This document shows, one piece after another, positions 55,843 through 64,000 of a stretch of 64,000 nucleotides of DNA. Within the stretch, counting starts at the first letter, position 1. The number at the start of each line of letters is the position of its first letter. Under the pieces are notes generated by a model. It made no database searches. It saw nothing but the letters and a program-made list of their open reading frames with translations, and had not been told where the DNA came from. Source of the stretch: Microbacterium rhizosphaerae (GTDB lineage: Bacteria > Actinomycetota > Actinomycetes > Actinomycetales > Microbacteriaceae). The position numbers were made by a program, and so were the translations under genes. The stretch is from contig NZ_CP139368.1 of assembly GCF_034120055.1 (NCBI RefSeq), positions 248,001-312,000 of the forward strand, given 5' to 3'.

Positions 55843-57423
55843 TCAGCGCCGGATGAGTCGCCTCGCGATGCCCATGGCCGGGGCGAGCTCGGGTGCTCGC
55901 AGGAGCGCGAGCATCCCCACATACACGATGAGGCATACGATGCCGATCACCGCTGCGCCGAGGGCTCCGAAGAGCTGGCCGCGCGTCATCCAGCCGGTCG
56001 CCCCGCCGAGCAGGACGTACGCCAGCCAGCCGACGACCGCCGCCGGGATGGCCGCTGCGGCGAAGCGGGCGAGCGCACCGATCCACACGGCGGTGCCGAT
56101 GCCGCCGAGCCGCCGATGCAGGAGCCATGTGGCCACGATCACCTGGACGAGGCTCGAGACCGACTGCCCGAGTGCCACGCCGGCAGCGAGCAGCGCGTCG
56201 GGAAGGACGGCCGCGGCGACGAGTGCCGTGCCCACCACGAGGGTGCACTGGAGCAGCGTGAAGAAGAACGGCGTGCGTGTGTCGTGGTACGCGTAGAACG
56301 TGCGCTGGATGACGAAGAGCACCGCGAGCGGGATCAGGCCCACGAGGTAGCACCACAGGACGGGCGCGGCTTGCACCGCCTGCGCGGCCGACCCGGTGAA
56401 GATCCGGGATGCCGGCACCGCCGCCACGGCCAGGGCCGCGGTGGCGATCACGATGAAGACGCCGAGCGTCCGGATGCTCTGGCCGATGTCGGAGCGGACG
56501 GCGTCGTCGCGGTCGGCAGCGGCGTGCTCGCTGAGCCTCGTGAAGTAGGGGGTGCCGATCGAGAGCACGATGATCGAGTACGGGAGCATGAACAGCAGCC
56601 ATGCGTTCGCCGTCGCGAAGGCGCCCGGGCTCCCTTCCGGCGGCAGCACGCGGGTCTGCACGATCCCGGCGAGCTGCCCGGCGAGGACCATGAGGAAGGT
56701 CCAGCCTGCGAGCCTGCCGATGTCGCGCAATCCCACGCCCCGCCAGTGGAAGTCGGGGCGGATGTGCAGGCCCGCGCGACGCCAGAACAGCATGAGGATG
56801 CCGGCCTGCACGGCGATGCCGAGGGTCGCGGTGCCCCCCAGGACCGCGACCATCGTCGGCGTCCACGTCGTCGGCTGCGCGCCGAACACGAGCATGAAGA
56901 CGCCGAAACCCGCGATCGACACGATGTTGTTGACGATCGGCGCCCAGGTGAACGGCCCGAAGACCTTTCGCGCATTGAGCGTCTCGCCGAACAGCGAATA
57001 GACCCCGTAGAAGAAGATCTGCGGCAGGCACCAGTAGGCGAAGGCGGTGCCGAGGGTCCGCTGCTCGGCGCTGAATCGCGCGCCGTACAGCCCGATCAGC
57101 TGCGGGGCGAACAGCAGCGCGAGCGCGGTCGCCCCGAGCAGGACGATCGTGCCGAGCGTCAGCAGCTTCGAGACGAACGCGTTGCCGCCGTCGGGATGCG
57201 CGGCGGAGCGCACGATCTGCGGCACGATCACGGCGGTGAGGATGCCCGTCGAGATGATCGCGTAGATGTTGTTCGGCAGCTGGTTGGCGATCGCGAACGC
57301 GTTGCCGGCCGCCGACGTGGAGCCGATCGCGGCGACGAGCACGATCGTGCGGAGGAAGCCCGTCAGCCGGGACACGATGGTGCCGGCGCCCAGGAGCGCG
57401 CTCGCGCGGCCGATGCTGCTCAT
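55843..57423 (-). CDS. murJ: Lipid II flippase MurJ
   Basis: A 526-residue MOP-superfamily flippase with 14 predicted helices that moves lipid II across the membrane. Family landmarks are RLTGFLRTIVLVAAIG in helix 1, GNAFAIANQLPNNIYAIIS, and QRTFYAYHDTRTPFF. In mycobacteria MurJ carries a kinase-like tail that recruits FhaA; here the protein ends right after the membrane core, so that tail is missing. The ATG at 57423 overlaps the stop of the DUF6049 gene by four bases. It lies upstream of trxB-trxA in the same orientation. Confidence 0.95.
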   Translation of the reverse strand: MSSIGRASALLGAGTIVSRLTGFLRTIVLVAAIGSTSAAGNAFAIANQLPNNIYAIISTGILTAVIVPQIVRSAAHPDGGNAFVSKLLTLGTIVLLGATALALLFAPQLIGLYGARFSAEQRTLGTAFAYWCLPQIFFYGVYSLFGETLNARKVFGPFTWAPIVNNIVSIAGFGVFMLVFGAQPTTWTPTMVAVLGGTATLGIAVQAGILMLFWRRAGLHIRPDFHWRGVGLRDIGRLAGWTFLMVLAGQLAGIVQTRVLPPEGSPGAFATANAWLLFMLPYSIIVLSIGTPYFTRLSEHAAADRDDAVRSDIGQSIRTLGVFIVIATAALAVAAVPASRIFTGSAAQAVQAAPVLWCYLVGLIPLAVLFVIQRTFYAYHDTRTPFFFTLLQCTLVVGTALVAAAVLPDALLAAGVALGQSVSSLVQVIVATWLLHRRLGGIGTAVWIGALARFAAAAIPAAVVGWLAYVLLGGATGWMTRGQLFGALGAAVIGIVCLIVYVGMLALLRAPELAPAMGIARRLIRR

Positions 57424-59666
57424 CGCTCTGACTCCACGTCGTGGGGCTCGTCTTGAGCACCGGGGGATGCCGCGTCTGCGGGCGCCGCATCCACCGCCGC
57501 ATCCTGTGCCTGCTCTTCGGCGGCCCCCGCATCGGCAGCCGACGTGGCGGCGCGGCGCCGTCTGCGCCGGACCGTGCGGATGACGCCCAGCACGAGGAAG
57601 GCCACGACGAGGACGATGAGGGCGATGAGGCCGAAGCCCTCCCAGTCGGCGCGGACGTTGACGTTGGCGACCTGGACCGTGCCGATCGAGACTCCCGTCG
57701 GACTCTTCAGCGACAGCGAGATGGCCACCTCGCCGTTGCCGACACGAGCCTTCACGGGGACGATCGTCCGCGTGTTGCTTGCTGCGCTCGCCTGCACGTC
57801 GGTCACCGGCTGCACGACCAGCTTCGGCGAGTCGGGCGAGGCGTGCAGGGTCACGTTGACCGGCCATTGCAGGTCGTTGCGCACCCAGAACCGCAGGTCG
57901 GCGCCCGAGCTCAGCACCACGAGGTCGCTGGGGGCGAGGATGCGCACCGAGTCGAGCGTTTTCGCCGTCTGCGCGCGATGCGCGGCGAGCGCCGCCGCCC
58001 ACGCCTGGTCGTCGCCGACCCAGCCGCCGCCGATGAGCTGCAGGATCTGCCCGCGCTCAGGGCCGGTGAGGACGGCGGGATCGTCGAGGACCGACGAGAA
58101 GTCGTGCAGCGCCTCTTCGTCTCTCGACAGCGCTGTGAAGGCGGCGGTGCGGGCGGTGTCGGCATCCGTCTTCGCGAACGTCGTGTCGACGGGGGATGCC
58201 GACTCCAGCGACGCCAGGGTGGCGGGCGTCGCTCCGTCGAAGGCCGCCTCGATCGCCGCCCGGAGCCCGACCGGATCCATCGTGCTCGACCTGTCGACGG
58301 TGACGAGGAGCGGAGCACCGGCCGCATCCTTTCCCGCGAAGACCAGGTTCGCGGTCGCTGCGGCCAGCGGCGCGCCGCGGTGCTGCGGGTCGGTGGCGCC
58401 CGATGCCTCGGCGAGCTGCGTCGAGACGGCGCTGTCGTACAGGAGGACGCTGGAGCCCGCGATACGCGCCCGGGCCGGCACGGTGGCGTTCGATGCGCCC
58501 GCCGCGGTGGAGCCGGTGGCGACGAGCGTCAGCGCCGTGGTGTCGGCGGTACGCAGGGTCGTCAGCACCTTGTCGGTCGCCGTGTCGCTGAAGGGCCAGT
58601 AGATGCCCCGCACCGCTCCCGGGACGCCGGTCAGCGTCTTCGTGTCCGGGAGGCTCGGCGTCGCCGTCGGCGCCGGCGTCGCGCCGCCCGATCCGCTCTC
58701 GAAGTGGCTCGGGTCGAGGTAGGCGCTGAGTTCGAGAGGGGTCATGAGGGTCGCGGCGCCCGCGTTGATCTGCGCAGCGACGTCGGCGTCGCCGAACTGC
58801 AGGGCGAACCGGGCATTCGGCAGCGAGGTCAGGCGGTCGAGCCAGGCTGTCGCATCGGCGGGCGCAGAACTGCCGAGCACCCGGATGGCGGTCGGTATGG
58901 CCGGATCGACCGCGAGGATCGCCGGGGTCCCTGCCACGGCATCGAGGAGAGCCGTGAGACGGCCGTCGCTCGCAGTCATCGCCTGCAGCTGATCGGACGT
59001 CAGCAGCCCGGTGGTGAGCGGGCCCGCGGTGATCGGAACGACGACCCCGACGCTGGCCTGAGGCTGGGCGGGGTCGGACACGATCATGACGCTTGGTGCG
59101 GTGATCGCCCCATCCGGGTCATTGAGGCTCGCGAGCATCGGATACACACCCGGCGCCCGCTGCGCGTCCGCCGCCGGCACCTGCACGAGCACCGGCGACG
59201 ACCCGCCGGACGGCACGGGGTCCATCGGTGTCGTGCCGACCGTCATCAGCTCGACGCCCGAGCGATCCCCGCCGAGCCATGCCGACAGTGCGGTGCGGTC
59301 GGCGAGCGGCGCCGTGCCGACCGACAGGGTGACCGTGCCGCCGTCGAACTCCGCAGCGGTGCCGTTGTCGAGCGTGACATAGGCGGACAGGCCGCCCTGC
59401 TGCGGCACGACACCCCGCCCGAGCGGCGAAAGGGTGAGCGTGGCCTTGCCCGACAGTTGAGTGGCGGACGGGCTCGGCGTCGGATCGGCCGCGTGCGCCA
59501 TGCCCGGGGCGACCAGGACGGCGGATGCAGCGACGGCCAGCGCAGCGGTTCCCACCGCTGCCCGGCGAGCGATCCGGCGGACGGCCCCCCACGCAGGCGC
59601 GCCCGTGCGCGCGGCGTCTGCGGAAGCCGCAGCGGCCGCGTGCGCGCCGGGGGAGGTCGTGGTCAT
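57420..59666 (-). CDS. DUF6049 secreted/membrane protein
   Basis: A 748-residue protein with a long signal sequence (cleavage near residue 60 after MAHA), a large extracytoplasmic part, one C-terminal helix (about 683-703) and a cytoplasmic tail rich in Arg, Ala and Asp. It corresponds to the uncharacterised protein encoded next to murJ in actinobacteria (DUF6049; Rv3909 in M. tuberculosis by position). Its role is unknown, but the coupled start of murJ suggests a link to cell-wall assembly. The ATG at 59666 gives the signal peptide a long Ala-rich n-region. Confidence 0.85.
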   Translation of the reverse strand: MTTTSPGAHAAAAASADAARTGAPAWGAVRRIARRAAVGTAALAVAASAVLVAPGMAHAADPTPSPSATQLSGKATLTLSPLGRGVVPQQGGLSAYVTLDNGTAAEFDGGTVTLSVGTAPLADRTALSAWLGGDRSGVELMTVGTTPMDPVPSGGSSPVLVQVPAADAQRAPGVYPMLASLNDPDGAITAPSVMIVSDPAQPQASVGVVVPITAGPLTTGLLTSDQLQAMTASDGRLTALLDAVAGTPAILAVDPAIPTAIRVLGSSAPADATAWLDRLTSLPNARFALQFGDADVAAQINAGAATLMTPLELSAYLDPSHFESGSGGATPAPTATPSLPDTKTLTGVPGAVRGIYWPFSDTATDKVLTTLRTADTTALTLVATGSTAAGASNATVPARARIAGSSVLLYDSAVSTQLAEASGATDPQHRGAPLAAATANLVFAGKDAAGAPLLVTVDRSSTMDPVGLRAAIEAAFDGATPATLASLESASPVDTTFAKTDADTARTAAFTALSRDEEALHDFSSVLDDPAVLTGPERGQILQLIGGGWVGDDQAWAAALAAHRAQTAKTLDSVRILAPSDLVVLSSGADLRFWVRNDLQWPVNVTLHASPDSPKLVVQPVTDVQASAASNTRTIVPVKARVGNGEVAISLSLKSPTGVSIGTVQVANVNVRADWEGFGLIALIVLVVAFLVLGVIRTVRRRRRRAATSAADAGAAEEQAQDAAVDAAPADAASPGAQDEPHDVESER

Positions 59667-59814
59667 GCTCGGCTTCTGCTCGTGTGCGCTCCACGCACAT
59701 GCTCATGCTCGTGCTCCGGTGATTCTACGGGGCGTGGTTCGGCGCATCCGGTGAGACGCTCCCAGTGCGGGCATGCGAGCGGTGGGCACGGGTGGGCACG
59801 GGGAGAATGGAGGG

Positions 59815-61347
59815 ATGCCGCTCCCCCACCCCGTGCCTCGAACGGACGAGGCGCTCGCCCGCGCGCTTGCGGCCGATCTGTCCGCCGCCGGCTACACGAC
59901 GGAGGGACTGCGTCGATTGTGGGGCGCCGCAGCAGACGGCGCGATCGGCCGCGGTCACGCGCTGCCCGCCCGACGCCTGCTCGCGGGCGACGATTCGGCG
60001 GTCGCCGTGATCGCTCGGCTGTTCGGGCTCGGCGACGCCGTCGCCGACGTGGATGCGGCGTTCCCTGCGACCGGGCTCGAAGGCCTCGAGTCCCTGGGGC
60101 TCGTGGTGCACGAGGACGGTCTCGTCCGGCCGCTCGCCCTCATCCGCCCGCAGGCGTTCGTCGACGAGGACGGCGCCGGTGAGTGGTGGATGGCGAGCGA
60201 CCTCGACGAGGCCGCGCTCGGCGGTCCGCTGCCCGAGGATCACGTGCTCGGCGTGGGCGGCGCATCCCTCACCCTCGCCGGCCTCCAGCTCACCAGCCCG
60301 GCGTCCCGCGCACTGGATCTCGGCACGGGATGCGGCATCCAGGCGCTCCGGGCGCGGCGCCAGGCGCCGCGGGTGGTCGCCACGGATGTCTCCGAGCGCG
60401 CGCTCGCGTTCACCCGCCTGAATGCCGCGCTCAACGGCGTCGATGGGATCGAGACCCGCATCGGCGACATGTTCGAGCCGGTGCGCGGGGAGCTCTTCGA
60501 CCGGATCGTCTCGAACCCGCCGTTCGTGATCACACCTCGCACCGCCGGCGTACCGGCCTACGAGTACCGGGATGCCGGCCGTGTCGGCGACGGACTGGTC
60601 GCCGAGTTCGTCGCCGGTGTGGGAACGCACCTCGCGCCCGGCGGCACGGCACAGCTGCTCGGCAACTGGGAGACGCGCGACGGTGTCGCGGGCCTCGACC
60701 GGGTGCGGGAATGGGTCGAGGGGTCTCCCGTGCCACTCGACGCGTGGGTCGTCGAGCGCGAGGACCTCGACCCGATCGCCTACGCGGAGCTGTGGATCCG
60801 CGACGGGGGCACCGCGCCCGGCATGGCGCGCTTCGACGAACTGCTCGGCGCCTGGCTGGACGACTTCGCCGCGCGCGGCGTGACCGCGATCGGCTTCGGC
60901 TACATCCTCCTCCGCAGGCCGCTCACCGGCGTGCCGGCGCTCAGCCGGTACGAACGGCTGCTCCAGCCCGTCTCCGAGGGCGGCCTCGGGTCGCACCTCA
61001 CCGCCGCCCTCGCGGCGCACGATCGGCTTGCGGCGCTCGACGACGACGGGCTCGCGGCATCCATCCTGCTCGTCGCACCCGATGTGACCGAGGCGCGTCA
61101 TCACCTGCCCGGGGCCGAGAACCCGAGCGTCATCGAGCTGCGCCAGGGCGGTGGGTTCGGGAGGGTGCTCGATGTGGACCCCGCGCTCGCGGCGCTCGTG
61201 GGTGCGAGCGACGGCGATCTCGCGGTCGGTCCGCTCATCGACGCGATCGCCCAGCTCATGGACACGGATGCCGTGGCCCTGCGCACCGACCTCCTCTCCC
61301 GTGTCCGCGAGCTGCTGTTCACGGGCTTCCTGCGCTTCGCCGACTGA
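59815..61347 (+). CDS. Class I SAM-dependent methyltransferase with N-terminal domain
   Basis: A 510-residue protein with an N-terminal region (1-150) of unknown function and a methyltransferase domain from about 155. Motif I is ALDLGTGCGIQAL and the catalytic IVSNPPFVIT (NPPF) is typical of N-methyltransferases acting on planar nitrogen, such as HemK/PrmC or RsmC/D. A C-terminal domain of about 150 residues follows. The target is not known. The ATG at 59815 is chosen because a GAGAAT hexamer lies 6 nt upstream. The gene is divergent from the DUF6049 gene and precedes cca. Confidence 0.85.
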   Translation: MPLPHPVPRTDEALARALAADLSAAGYTTEGLRRLWGAAADGAIGRGHALPARRLLAGDDSAVAVIARLFGLGDAVADVDAAFPATGLEGLESLGLVVHEDGLVRPLALIRPQAFVDEDGAGEWWMASDLDEAALGGPLPEDHVLGVGGASLTLAGLQLTSPASRALDLGTGCGIQALRARRQAPRVVATDVSERALAFTRLNAALNGVDGIETRIGDMFEPVRGELFDRIVSNPPFVITPRTAGVPAYEYRDAGRVGDGLVAEFVAGVGTHLAPGGTAQLLGNWETRDGVAGLDRVREWVEGSPVPLDAWVVEREDLDPIAYAELWIRDGGTAPGMARFDELLGAWLDDFAARGVTAIGFGYILLRRPLTGVPALSRYERLLQPVSEGGLGSHLTAALAAHDRLAALDDDGLAASILLVAPDVTEARHHLPGAENPSVIELRQGGGFGRVLDVDPALAALVGASDGDLAVGPLIDAIAQLMDTDAVALRTDLLSRVRELLFTGFLRFAD

Positions 61348-61379
61348 ATCGGCGCACAGGCGGGGTCGAAGGCCCCGGT

Positions 61380-61385
61380 TAGGCT
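61380..61385 (+). promoter_or_regulatory. -10 hexamer of cca, probably leaderless
   Basis: TAGGCT lies 7 nt before the cca ATG at 61393. Confidence 0.5.
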
Positions 61386-61392
61386 CGATGTC

Positions 61393-62820
61393 ATGCTGAA
61401 CATGGCCGAGGGCGTCGCACGCCTGGGCGCTCTCGCCGAGTCGCCCGTGGTCGCGACCCTCGCCGAAGCCTTCGCCGAGGCCGGCCACGAGCTGGCGATC
61501 GTCGGCGGGCCCGTGCGCGATGCCCTGCTCGGGCGACCGGTGAACGACCACGACTTCACGACCGACGCCCGGCCTGACGAGATCCTGCGGATCGTGAAGC
61601 CGATCAGCTCGGTGCAGTGGGATGTCGGGCGCGACTTCGGCACGATCGGCGCCCGTGTGCGGCATGAGCAGGTCGAGATCACGACATATCGCGCCGACAG
61701 CTACGACGGCGCCACACGCAAGCCGACCGTGGAGTTCGGCGACACGATCGACGGCGACCTGGTGCGCCGCGACTTCACGGTGAACTCGATGGCCTTGCGG
61801 GTGCCCGGACGCACGCTGGTCGACCCCACCGGCGGCGTCGAGGACCTCGTGCGCGGCATCCTGCGCACGCCGAGCGACCCGCGGGTGAGCTTCGGCGACG
61901 ACCCGCTCCGGATGCTACGCGCCGCCCGTTTCGCGTCCCAGCTGGGGTTCGAGGTCGACGACGACACGATCGCCGCGATCGCCGAGCTGCGCAGCACGAT
62001 CCAGATCGTCAGCCCCGAGCGCATCCAGGGTGAGCTCGTGCGGCTGATGCAGACGGACGACCCGGTCCGCGGCATCCGTCTGCTCGTCGACACCGGCCTG
62101 ATGTCCGAGTTCCTGCCCGAGATCCCTGCGCTGCGGCTCGAGATCGACGAGCATCACCATCACAAGGACGTCTACGAGCACTCGCTGACCGTGCTGCGCC
62201 AGGCGATCGAGCTCGAAGGCGAACGGCGCCCGGATGCGGCGCCCGACGTGCCGCTGCGCTTGGCGGCCCTCCTCCACGACATCGGAAAGCCGTCGACCCG
62301 TCGACTCGAGCCGGGCGGCGGCGTGTCGTTCCACCACCACGACGCCAAGGGTGCGCGCCTGGCCCGGCGGCGCCTGAAGGAGCTGCGGTTCGACTCCGCG
62401 ACCATCGACTCGGTCACCCAGCTCATCGACCAGCACCTGCGGTTCTTCGGCTACGCCGAGGGCGCGTGGACCGATTCCGCCGTGCGGCGCTACGTGCGGG
62501 ATGCGGGCCCCCAGCTCGAGCGCCTGCACATCCTGACCCGTGCCGACGTGACGACCCGCAACAAGCGCAAGGCGGCACGGCTGGCCGGCGCCTACGACGA
62601 CATCGAGCGGCGCATCGTCGAGCTCGCCGCGCAGGAGGAGCTCGACGCCATCCGCCCCGAGCTCGACGGCAACCGCATCCAGGAGATCCTCGGCATCGCG
62701 CCGGGCCGAGAGGTCGGCGAGGCCTACCGCTTCCTGCTCGACGTGCGTCTGGACGAGGGCGTGATCGGACCGGATGCGGCGGAGCAGCGCCTGCGCGAGT
62801 GGTGGGCCGCCCGCACCTGA
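61393..62820 (+). CDS. cca: CCA tRNA nucleotidyltransferase
   Basis: This 475-residue enzyme adds or repairs the 3' CCA of tRNAs, required because the tRNA genes in this window do not encode it. The class II nucleotidyltransferase head has IVGGPVRDALLGRPVNDHDF with its two Asp residues, then DLVRRDFTVNSMAL. An HD domain (LAALLHDIGKPSTR, about 290) follows, with phosphohydrolase potential. The C-terminal region is the tRNA-binding part. The ATG follows a TAGGCT hexamer by 7 nt. Position near murJ matches the actinobacterial pcnA/cca locus. Confidence 0.96.
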   Translation: MLNMAEGVARLGALAESPVVATLAEAFAEAGHELAIVGGPVRDALLGRPVNDHDFTTDARPDEILRIVKPISSVQWDVGRDFGTIGARVRHEQVEITTYRADSYDGATRKPTVEFGDTIDGDLVRRDFTVNSMALRVPGRTLVDPTGGVEDLVRGILRTPSDPRVSFGDDPLRMLRAARFASQLGFEVDDDTIAAIAELRSTIQIVSPERIQGELVRLMQTDDPVRGIRLLVDTGLMSEFLPEIPALRLEIDEHHHHKDVYEHSLTVLRQAIELEGERRPDAAPDVPLRLAALLHDIGKPSTRRLEPGGGVSFHHHDAKGARLARRRLKELRFDSATIDSVTQLIDQHLRFFGYAEGAWTDSAVRRYVRDAGPQLERLHILTRADVTTRNKRKAARLAGAYDDIERRIVELAAQEELDAIRPELDGNRIQEILGIAPGREVGEAYRFLLDVRLDEGVIGPDAAEQRLREWWAART

Positions 62821-62992
62821 CGCGAGCTGCTGCAGAACCGCGGAGATCTGCGCGGCGGCGGACGCTTCGACCATCTGGGGTCCGCAGAACGGCAGAACTC
62901 TGCAGCTTCGTGGGTCGTGACATGCGCGGCGCGCCTCGGCAGCGACACCCGGCCTACACTGGGCCCAGCACCGTCGCTCGAACGGAGCCTGC
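62821..62992. other. Intergenic region with a possible promoter
   Basis: This 172-bp gap contains a TACACT hexamer at 62954-62959 upstream of the gene at 62993. No repeat or terminator was identified. Confidence 0.5.
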
Positions 62993-64000
62993 ATGTCCTC
63001 GCCGTGGACTCCTCGCCGTCCGGGATCGCCTGACGCATCCCGCCTGCTCATCGAGCGCGCCCACGACGAGTTCGTGAGCGGCAACAGCGCCGATCCGCGG
63101 CTCGCCGACATCCGCGGCATCGTGCGCGACAGCTGGCGGCGCTCACTCGAGAGTCTCGTGGGCGTCGAGGGGCTCCCTCCCCTGGCGCTGGATGCCGAGC
63201 AGCTCGAGCGGCTGCGCAGCGAGCATCCGCTGGCCGGTGTCATCGACATGATCCGCGGCCTGCTGATGCCGGGCGATCCGACCGACTCCGGAGTCGTCGT
63301 CGCGGTCGGCGATGCGGCCGGCCGTCTGCTGTGGGTCGAGGGCGACGCGCACGTGCGGACGCTGACCGGCGACATGGGCTTCATCGCGGGTGCGGACTGG
63401 TCGGAGGATGCCGTGGGCACCTCCGCCCCGGGCACCTCGCTCGCGCTGGATCGCTCGGTGCAGATCCGCGGGGCGGAGCACTTCAACCGGCTCGTGCAGC
63501 CGTGGTCGTGCACCGCGGCACCGGTTCACGACCCGGAGACCCGCCGTGTGCTCGGCGTGATCGACGTGACAGGCGGCGAGCCGGTCGTCTCTCCGCAGGC
63601 GCAGCTGCTGGTGGATGCCACCGCCCGCGCCGTGGAGGGCGAGCTGCTGCTCAGCCGCATGCGGGCTCGCGCACAGAGCCGTGCGCCGCGACGCGCCTCC
63701 CCCCGATCGGCCCCGGTGCGCGCGACGCTGTCGGTCCTGGGTCGCAGCAAGGCGCTTCTCGAGGTCGCGATGGACGAGGGCGAGCACGTCGCCGAGGTCA
63801 CGACCCGCCACGCCGAGCTGCTGCTCATGCTCGCCACGCACCGCCAGGGCCTCTCGGCCGAGCGCCTGGCCGAGCTCGTCTACGCAGACCCCGGTGCGAC
63901 CGTCACGCTGCGTGCCGAGATGGTGCGGCTGCGCAAGACGCTCGAGCGCATCGCGCCCGATCTCGCGCCCGCATCCAAGCCCTATCGCCTCGACGTCCCG
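62993..64000 (+). CDS. GAF-domain regulator, cut by the window edge
   Basis: The first 336 residues are present and the gene continues beyond the window. A GAF-like sensor domain spans about 70-205, with the pattern WSEDAVGTSAPGTSLALDRSVQIRG typical of AcoR-type GAF domains and SCTAAPVHDPETRRVLGVID. A winged-helix or Bac_DNA_binding-like C-terminal part begins near 265 (AELLLMLATHRQGLSAERLAELVY). Such proteins often control aldehyde or alcohol dehydrogenase genes, which may lie outside the window. The ATG follows a TACACT hexamer by about 33 bases. Confidence 0.8.
   Translation, partial: MSSPWTPRRPGSPDASRLLIERAHDEFVSGNSADPRLADIRGIVRDSWRRSLESLVGVEGLPPLALDAEQLERLRSEHPLAGVIDMIRGLLMPGDPTDSGVVVAVGDAAGRLLWVEGDAHVRTLTGDMGFIAGADWSEDAVGTSAPGTSLALDRSVQIRGAEHFNRLVQPWSCTAAPVHDPETRRVLGVIDVTGGEPVVSPQAQLLVDATARAVEGELLLSRMRARAQSRAPRRASPRSAPVRATLSVLGRSKALLEVAMDEGEHVAEVTTRHAELLLMLATHRQGLSAERLAELVYADPGATVTLRAEMVRLRKTLERIAPDLAPASKPYRLDVP

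Overview
The window is a high-GC actinobacterial chromosome segment around the replication origin. Gene content and order point to the family Microbacteriaceae, most likely Microbacterium or a close relative: rpmH-rnpA-yidD-yidC-jag-rsmG-parA-parB on one side of oriC, dnaA-dnaN-recF-dciA-gyrB-gyrA-DUF3566 on the other, plus NucS, CrgA, and the cell-division kinase cluster fhaA-fhaB-pstP-rodA-pbpA-pknA-pknB. This assignment rests on recognised families and synteny; no database search was run.

Layout. 50-6215 (minus): a complete mrp/mnh cation/proton antiporter operon (A/B fusion, C, D, E, F, G). 6327-6408: a large imperfect hairpin. 6421-8774: a LacI-type regulator divergent from an MFS exporter, with a perfect 14-bp operator between them. 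8784-14768: a metallo-beta-lactamase-fold protein, nucS, a HAD phosphatase, an MprF-like membrane protein, a cold-shock protein, a GntR regulator and a GNAT acetyltransferase. 14827-14910: tRNA-Leu. 15143-24157: the Ser/Thr kinase, phosphatase, FHA and peptidoglycan-synthesis cluster. 24167-31178: amidotransferase, a small membrane protein, sortase E, CrgA, rhomboid, cyclophilin, YbaK, NUDIX, two membrane proteins and aminopeptidase P. 31189-31347: tRNA-Ala and tRNA-Ile. 31503-42238: VIT-family transporter, then DUF3566, gyrA, gyrB, dciA, recF, dnaN, oriC and dnaA. 42534-45631: rpmH to rsmG. 45632-50653: about 5 kb without a credible gene. 50654-57423: parA, parB, an ECF sigma factor, thioredoxin, thioredoxin reductase and murJ. 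57420-64000: a DUF6049 protein, a methyltransferase, the CCA-adding enzyme and a truncated GAF-domain regulator.

The standout is the 5-kb gene-free stretch between rsmG and parA. It carries 11 perfect copies of the ParB site GTTTCACGTGAAAC, four copies with one mismatch and several decayed copies. Many sit at regular steps of 115-123 bp at the edges of tandem repeat units, so the region looks like a satellite-type bacterial centromere array. The last perfect copy overlaps the proposed parA start codon. An inverted 242-bp copy of the parA/parB junction, identical over 200 bp, lies inside the array, with one end exactly where the next parS should begin.

A second pattern is start codons placed 6 or 7 nt after a TANNNT hexamer (often TAGGCT) at about a dozen genes, which suggests widespread leaderless transcription.
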